Of a DNA stretch of 64,000 nucleotides, positions 57,540 to 64,000 are shown piece by piece (position 1 is the stretch's first letter; each line of letters opens with the position of its first letter). This stretch comes from Tenrec ecaudatus. Its lineage: Eukaryota > Chordata > Mammalia > Afrosoricida > Tenrecidae. Location of the stretch: contig NC_134530.1 in NCBI RefSeq assembly GCF_050624435.1, forward strand, positions 145,616,721 to 145,680,720, in the 5' to 3' direction. The notes beneath the pieces were generated by a model. The model worked only from the letters and a program-made list of their open reading frames with translations. It was not told the origin of the DNA and did no database searches. The position numbers and the translations under genes were made by a program.

Positions 57540-58680
57540 AGACCTTTGCCTTTTTCCGGAGCAGGGACACCGCGGAGTAAGGATCCCGCTCCGCTTAGCC
57601 TGGGGCGGAGATAAGAAGGGAGGGGTGGAGCGTGGCCCGCCTTGGAAATTGAGTGCTGGGAAAGAGGGATGGATTCGGGAAGGGGGACGCAGCCCTTTCC
57701 GGGACCCCAGCGCTCAGCCCGGGATTCGGCCACCACCCTGCCCTGCTCCGCTGCCTCGTTCGGGAGCTTCTGGAAGCAGAGTGAGCCCGCACGCGACCAG
57801 GGCGACCGCCACCGCGGGCAGACGGATCCGGGCGGCCCTCCTTCCCGGACACAGAGGAGTCCATCCTCCGGCCCGTCCCTTCAGCCCCCTTTCGCTTCCC
57901 GCACTTACCTTGCCCCGTTGGCCCACCCAGCGCGGGCAGCGGACTGCCAGCCTGCGGGAGGAGAGAGAAGGGGCGGGGCCCTGGGCGCGCTCCCGAGCGG
58001 CCGGAGCGGCCCGCGGGCGCGCGCCCGCGCCGCGCCGCGTTCCGACCCGGTCTCGCTTTACGGCAACCGCGAAAGTGTCGTGAGCGAGCTGCCGCGGATC
58101 AGAGGCACCGGTCGGCTGGAGGCGGAGGCTCTTATTCTAGGGGTGTGCTTTTGGGGGTCAGGGTAAGGCTGCCGGGCGTCGTCTTGAGAAAATCGCGAGG
58201 GGGTGAAGGACGCTGCCGGGGCCACAACTCCTAGGAAGGGTGGGGAGAGCGCTAGGTGCTGCGGGTAGTAATGCCTCGCTGTGCGCTCTCGCGAAACGGA
58301 CGCCGTCCTTTTCCTCGCGTCGGCTGGCCGCGGGCGGGTGGTAGGAAAGGCGAGGGCCCCCTCGGGCCTCCGGTAGAGAAATGGAGGGGCCGAGGGGCCG
58401 GGCCTTGTAGTGCGGGAATGGGGTGCCGGGCGGGGGCCAGCCTCGGCGGGCCAGGTGGGGCCAGGCGGGCCCAAGGGCTGGGGCCGCTGCGCTCACGGAA
58501 CCGACCTTGCCTCTCAGGTCCACACCCTCTTCCCGCCCGGTGCTGCCAAGCCCACAACCCGTGGTGCAGCCTGTGCCGGGGTTGCCTGCCTTTCGGGGAG
58601 GGTGGTGCCAGTATTTCGTGCCTGGGCTACACTTCTTGGTCAGCAACTTTTCTAGAAATTTCAGTCTATATTGACGAGCT
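57540..58680. promoter_or_regulatory. CpG island, probable bidirectional DRAM2/CEPT1 promoter
   Basis: About 1.1 kb is very GC-rich and dense in CpG (for example the runs of GCGC near 57990-58050), whereas the rest of the window is AT-rich and CpG-poor. No TATA box stands out. The minus-strand donor at 57908 points to DRAM2. In other mammals CEPT1 is transcribed the other way from the same island (established gene order, not shown by coding sequence here). A plus-strand CAGG|GTAAGG at 58163 is a possible CEPT1 exon 1 donor but is only one of several candidates. Confidence 0.85.
57909..58000 (-). other. DRAM2: Probable non-coding first exon of DRAM2
   Basis: On the minus strand the sequence reads GGGCAAG|GTAAGTGCGG at 57909/57908, a near-perfect splice donor in the middle of the CpG island. 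DRAM2 starts with non-coding 5'UTR sequence in other mammals, and its first coding exon here already has an acceptor 29 bases before the ATG, so an upstream exon must exist. The donor is seen; the transcription start is not, and the upper limit of 58000 is arbitrary. Confidence 0.6.
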
Positions 58681-58683
58681 CTG

Positions 58684-61077
58684 AGATTGCCAGCCATGAC
58701 TTATTTCTTGGAAGGAGGGCATAAGAGTGGCCACTTCGCCCGGGTTCCCAGGAACACAGGCTGTTGCGTTTAGGAAGCACGTTGAACTAATTTTCTGCAG
58801 TTCGGTGCTTGGCGTTTCTGTGTCATTTTACCACTTTTGCATCCTTGGTATTGGACGTGTAATTCTTCTTGGTTTCTCTTGTTCGTCAATAAATGCCCGC
58901 TACTATATTGGTCAATGTATTTTGCGTTTTCAGCAGATATTAATGTCTCGTATGTGGACAAAGAATATAGTTTCGGTTTCTACCCTCACACTAGTAGGGA
59001 TGTGCTAAGTGTATAATGAATTCGTTACTTGCAAAACAGTTTTAGATTGTGCTAAAAGCGCTTTGAATGTTGCTCATTTACAACCATTGGTGTATACATA
59101 AAATCCGAGATTGACGTTCTGAAGCATTTGGCCTTATACTTTAACTTTGTCTGCACTGAGAAGGAAAAAAACTTGTTGAAACCACTGAAAGTCATGTTTT
59201 TCAAGAAATAAATCAATTACGTCAGCATCTAGTATTAACCTGTCCGTTCTTTCAACAGAGGCTTTTTATTTGTTGTCTAATTAATAGATTACTGTTTCAT
59301 ATATTCATTCTCCTTCCTGTCTTAGCCCAAATCTATTATGCAAAATTTGCATTATACTTTTATTCAACTTGTGAAGTACTACAAACTTTGTTTACCCCCC
59401 CCCCCCAGTAACTTCAAGTACTAGTGCAAAATCACTTTCTTTGTTTCATAGGTAATGATAAATTGGTCTTTTTGAGGGACTAGGAAAATATCCAATGAAA
59501 TGCCACACACACACCCTTCCCTGTAGTTTCATTTTTTTAAAAAATGGAATGCAAGATTTCACTTCAGCAACACAATACATCTGAATTGTGTTTTGTTTTG
59601 CATTTGAAGTTGGCTGAAACGACCTGCTTTTGTAAACTCACTGTGTCCATTACTTGTTAAGGAAGGCTGAACTTAATCCTATGATCTTAAGAGTTTTTCT
59701 TTTCTTTTTACTTGCTCATCATTTACCACCCTAATAACCCCCTTAATATTTTTCTCTGGTGGTGCCACAGAGGTTGGGAAGGTCTGTAAACATACTGCAT
59801 AATCTGTGCGGCTCAAAACTTGGCATCCACAGAAGTCGGGTAGAGAGGTGAGAATTCCGGAATTTCACACTGCGGCTTAAATACTCAGTAACTATATTTA
59901 CCTTGAGTTCTGCTGATACTTGTCAGACTTTCCCCACTCCTGAAATCGACGCAGAAATAATGTAGGCAGCAGGCCATGGTCCTCAGCTTATGTAAGTTCA
60001 GCTGTGCTCTAATGCCTATACATTGCACGCAATTTTAATACAGGTGTTTGTTAAATGTCTTTGGTTATATTTCTGGACCTTAGTTGCTTGATTCTATTTT
60101 TGACTTTTTGTTGACATTTCTACATAAATATTCCTGCCTGTACAAAGGCAGGTCTTTGTCATATCATATGTCCCTGGACCTCCCACAAGTTTATTCACAG
60201 CGGGTTATAATTTAGCTGTTTACAGTACTGCCTGCCTTCCCTTTTTTGAGCTTTTTGAGAGTGTGGATGGCATATTTTAATGTCTTGTTTCCTCGGGATC
60301 TTGAACACTGGTTGTTCTTGGCAATGGATCATATTTGTTCATTGCTCAGCACATACGTATTGATTACCTAGTAAGTCAGAATATGATCATGAGATTATGG
60401 AAAATAGAATGTTGAGAAGATAGCCATGCCTCTGACTTTATGGAGTTCCTTATGGAGTCCCCGCCTGCTCCACCTCCCACAAAGGTATAAATCAAAACAG
60501 TTCACAGTGTGATGAGAAAAGAGCCCAGAGAGGAAGCATGTACTGATTAGAAGTGGGAGCGTTACAATAATGTGAACAAATTACTGTAAGCTGAGTTATA
60601 GATGGATTTTTTACAGTTAACTCATTTGCTATTATGATTCATGAAACATCTTTAATTAGTAATAGGTTCTGCTACAAAAATTATAGGTTTCTTTACAGGC
60701 TCATTGGTGGCTTTCCATTATAACCGTGTAAAATCTCAAATCTTCTCAAACACCTCTATAGTGCCTGCGTTTTCATCCTTGCTTTTACTTTCCATCTGGT
60801 TTACTGCTGACGGTCTGCCAAATGATTCATTTGTTTACCTGTGTTTACTTTTCCCCACTGAACATGGGAGCAGGAAACATGCCTGTATTGTTCACTGCAC
60901 TCTGATATTGGTTGAATGCCTTTGGAACTTGGATTGAAATTCCCCATAAAAATTATGTTAATCACTGATGGCTAGATTCCTAAGCTAACTAGCAGTAATT
61001 TTAATTTCTTTTAAAAAATTTTTCCCACTTTTTGTAATGTGGCAAGCAAAGGACATTTTCTCCTCAATCTGATAAGA
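58684..61077. other. Intron-like sequence, probably CEPT1 intron 1
   Basis: AT-rich, no convincing exon, no recognised young repeat. There is a 13-base C run near 59395. Stretches around 60130-60370 look like very old repeat sequence (L2 or MIR style) but are too decayed to name. CEPT1 is inferred only from mammalian gene order. Confidence 0.4.
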
Positions 61078-61195
61078 TACTGTATATATTTGAGTATAAG
61101 CCGATCCAACTATCGGCCGAGGCGCCTAATTTTACTACAAAAACTGCATTTAAAATGTGTTGGAAAATTCGACTTATACACGAGTCTATATGGTA
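61078..61195. mobile_element. Palindromic MITE of 118 bp
   Basis: Left end TACTGTATATATTTGAGTAT continues AAGCCGA; the right end read backwards is TACCATATAGACTCGTGTAT then AAGTCGA. The 27-base ends match with about six differences. The middle is CCTAATTTTACTACAAAAAC. It has TA at both limits, as Tc1/mariner-type MITEs do. Confidence 0.8.
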
Positions 61196-62021
61196 ATCTG
61201 TGGCATTTGCACCTCTCCAGTTCACACTTCTCACTCCTGTTGCTCTTCACCCGTGAAGCTCCAGTTTCCTCACAGTCCCTAACTGCCCTGCTGCCTGCAG
61301 ATGTACTTGCTTTGCCCTCGCTGAATTTCAGAAGCCCCTTGTCTTCATCGTCCTGAAATGGGTTTCCGAGCAGTAGCCTCTAGGGCTTAGGTGTGCAGAG
61401 GGAACTTGGTGATGGATCTTTGGTAGTGACAGCCATCTCTCAGGCTGGCATCAGGAAGGACATAGATCTGAATTTCACTTTGTGACTTTGTTACTAATAG
61501 TTTGAGACAATGTTGCTAAATTGAAATGTTGGCAAAGGAAACCTTCAGAAACTTGTTTGGCACTAATATATGATGACTAGACCTAGAAAGGCTTGTCAAA
61601 ATGTAGATTTTTCTGAGAGAGATAGATGGCTAAGGGGAGAAGGAAAATATCTAGGTCAGCGTGAGGAAAAAACTCAGAAGGAAAGTGTCAGTTTATCAAA
61701 CAGTCCTGCCAAATGCTCAACCTTAAAACCATTAGTATCAGTTCTGTGTTGTTGCTTAGTGCCAAAAACAGGCCAGCACCCACAATATATCACTTTTTTT
61801 TAGCAGTAGAATGAAACACTGCAGTAATATGATACAAATTGACTGGAATGAATATTTTATTTCCATTGGCATCTCATAAGAGCTGATTATAGCTCACCAA
61901 ATGAGCAAATACATTCTCCCATTTGGCTACTGTCAACGTGTTTCGGTGACTCCTGGTCTGCCATCTGATCTAAACTGAGAAGCTTGGCACATGTTGAATG
62001 ATAGGTCAGTGTAGATAGATG
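61196..62021. other. Intron-like sequence, nothing recognised
   Basis: Two open frames (61039-61356, 61570-61803) lack splice or family support. Confidence 0.35.
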
Positions 62022-62330
62022 GCTGTGGTAGTTCTGTGGTAGAGTTCTCATTTTCAATGTGAAGCGCTGGGTTCAAGTCCCAGTTTCTCATGCGCAGCCT
62101 TACGAGAGACCTGGATGTTACCGTAATGTTGGACCACTCTCGGTGTCTCTTCCACGAGAAGATGGACGCAGAAGGACGCTCTCTAGTGGTCTAATCCCAA
62201 CATCAGCCAGCCGCCCACCCATCTGCAGTGGTCCTGGGATCGCACAGCATTGCGCAGGAGTCTGTGCTGATCATGGGGTCCTCGGGAGCTGGGGTTCGTT
62301 TGATAGCAGTTAACAACGAATATCGTTTCA
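62022..62330 (+). mobile_element. tRNA-derived afrotherian SINE (not the common AfroSINE)
   Basis: The head reads GCTGTGGTAGTTCTGTGGTA (box A) and GCTGGGTTCAAGTCCC (box B), a tRNA-like promoter. The body ends GATAGCAGTTAACAACGAAT, similar to the RTE tail, suggesting it uses RTE machinery. It is not a functional tRNA: no acceptor stem pairs. Confidence 0.72.
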
Positions 62331-63189
62331 AAAGCACCTTTAATCGCCAGCTTTTTTTAAATAGTTGATTGTGTGGAGGCAGTTCTCTGAAACAGTAAGA
62401 AATGAGTGTGATTTGCCTTCTTGGCATGAAAATTATTTTAATATCTTCTGTTTCAGAGCGCTTCAGGTTACTTAAACGATAGCACTGGTTTTGCGTTAGT
62501 TTTTTGTTTCGGTTGTTGAGATTTTTAATTACTTATGTAAGTTTGGCTTGACTAGAATGACTGTTTTCTTGAGCCAGGTATTGAAATACCCAATCTGACA
62601 AAGGATTTGGATGCCACTTTAAACTGTTAGTGATTTTGAAGTTTTGAAATTTCACATTGATGAAGATGAGGGCAGACGTCTTTTAAACCCTAGCACAGTG
62701 GTACCGGGTCTTTTGCTGCAATGCCCTGGACCTGGGTCACATTCTGTAGTCTCATAGCGAGTGCATCCTTTCTGGACATTTTACATTACTTCGAGCATCG
62801 CTTGTGATCAGCAGGTCTGTGTACACATCTCTTGATTCAACGCCCTTTTCATTCTACTAAAATTACTCTTTTTTAATCCTCTTACTGCTTCTCTCCTTCG
62901 TCCTTTGACTAGCTGGATTTCCCACAAGGTTATTTATTCTTTTTCTTGTGTCTAATCTCTTCAAGAACTCGTGTACTTTCTAATCTTTACCGTCTAAATG
63001 GATGACGGGGAATTTTCATGTCTTATCCAGACTCCATTGAGAGGTAAGAAATGGTCTTGCAGAAAGCCTTCTGGGCCTTGCTTTATTCCCGCACTTCCAA
63101 CACTCGAGTCTAATGAGCGATGGCTGACCAGAGCGAGACAGGGTACCTGGGGGCCACTGCCGCCTAGGATTCACAAAGCATGATATAAT
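62331..63189. other. Intron-like sequence, nothing recognised
   Basis: AT-rich, T-runs, no assigned repeat or exon. Confidence 0.35.
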
Positions 63190-63600
63190 CCACTCTGGTG
63201 ACTGGTATGAGGCCAATAAAAGCCCAGAGGCTCTGATGGGCCTTTCTGGTGCACAGGAGAGGGGAATGCGTTCCCCTCTGGGAACATTGAAGTTGTACTC
63301 TGGTACCTCTCCCAGAGCTCACCTTATGTGCTGCTGCTTTTGCACCTTTTTGTTGTTACTGTATTAAAGCTATTGTCACCATTATAGTGTTTCCCATTGA
63401 GCTCTGTGAGTCATTTAAGCAAATTATTGGAACCCAAAGAGTAGAGAATGTGTGGACTCCCAAGACTGTTGCTGGTACCTGCTGACTTATCCCGAGGTGG
63501 CTGGGGATAAGCAAGAGACTGCTTACATTGCCAGTTGCGCTCTGAAGTGAGGGAAAGACAACTGAGGCTTGTTAGGGTGCAGCTGGCATGTGAAGTGGGG
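63190..63600 (+). mobile_element. LTR-like remnant
   Basis: GAGGCCAATAAAAGCCCAGA, TGTTACTGTATTAAAGCTAT, TTGAGCTCTGTGAGTCATTT and CAAATTATTGGAACCCAAAG resemble the promoter, polyadenylation and end regions of an old retroviral LTR. Limits are uncertain and no viral gene is attached. Confidence 0.4.
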
Positions 63601-63917
63601 TTTGTTGCCCCCCACACAGTGTGGTTGCAGAGGTGGTGCTCTTCGTCTCCCCAGGCCGGTGTGTGCAGTCCATATAGCGAGCAGTGTTTGCTAGAGCAGC
63701 CCCTGGCTTGCACGCGGTCTTTGGCTTTTGTTTAAAACTCTGCTTAAAAGGCCATGCATGTCTTCCCTTCTTGCCCTCATCCCAGACACCTCTGACTTCA
63801 CTTCACAGCCAAAATAACAAACTGCTATTGCTCCAACTTTCTCTTTTGACAGTTAACCCCTCAATAGTTTCTACCTGTTGACTCAGTTTATTTTCTCCTT
63901 CACCCCTGTAGGGGAAA

Positions 63918-64000
63918 GATGAGTGTGTCTGCTCCCATAAAGACTTACAGTCTTAGAAACCCCACAGGGGGCACTTCTGCTCTGTCCGCCAGGGTCGCTG
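63918..64000 (+). mobile_element. AfroSINE, cut by the window edge
   Basis: GTCTGCTCCCATAAAGACTT, ACAGTCTTAGAAACCCCACA and CTCTGTCCGCCAGGGTCGCT, the middle of the SINE, running off the right end. Confidence 0.82.

Noticed and set aside
57625-58166. Overlapping plus-strand open frames of 152 and 174 codons in the CpG island
   Set aside because: Proline/arginine/alanine-rich translations in several frames at once, as expected from GC-rich DNA; no family features.
62022-62110. Possible tRNA gene
   Set aside because: Box A and box B words are present, but there is no acceptor stem and the body continues as a SINE.

Overview
The window is mammalian nuclear DNA and almost certainly afrotherian. 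It carries many copies of the tRNA-derived AfroSINE, an afrotherian BovB-like RTE LINE with related SINE tails, and a young L1 family with a 2.4-2.8 kb 3'UTR. It also holds four short copies of the hAT transposon SPIN, which is known from tenrec among afrotherians, so a tenrec such as Echinops is the best guess (inference). No prokaryotic gene, operon or CRISPR array is present.

The one gene that can be read exon by exon is DRAM2, on the minus strand. Seven coding exons (47990 down to 24938) join in frame, with GT donors and AG acceptors, to a 266-residue protein, the length of human DRAM2. The 3'UTR ends at an AATAAA near 24700. The promoter lies in a CpG island at about 57540-58680, where a consensus donor at 57908 marks the likely non-coding first exon. 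In other mammals CEPT1 starts head-to-head from this island, so 58.7-64 kb is probably CEPT1 intron 1, but no CEPT1 coding exon is visible.

Layout. 1-1110: decayed endogenous retroviral gag. 2487-17660: one antisense RTE element broken by nested insertions. Its largest insert is a full-length L1 (4388-15305) flanked by a 16-bp target duplication. That L1 contains an HDGF processed pseudogene, a Tigger-like MITE and another repeat. A SPIN copy and a repeat carrying an LTR sit elsewhere in the RTE. 18.1-21.6 kb: a pogo/Tigger-like DNA transposon with a readable but broken transposase, an internal LTR-like insert, a 30-bp perfect inverted repeat, and a deletion-derived MITE. 22-24.6 kb: SINE and L1 ends. 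24.7-58 kb: DRAM2, with introns full of AfroSINE, L1, SPIN, hAT MITEs, mariner and MIR, plus an NDUFA3 processed pseudogene. 58-64 kb: CpG island, then intron-like sequence with a palindromic MITE, a tRNA-like SINE and an LTR-like stretch.

I found no previously undescribed multi-gene system. The items most worth checking are the dated stack of nested insertions, the horizontally transferred SPIN copies with target duplications, the Tigger-like family with two different deletion derivatives, and an unexplained 179-codon open frame in the CpG island. All family assignments come from pattern recognition without database searches, and repeat boundaries are usually good to about 10-30 bases.
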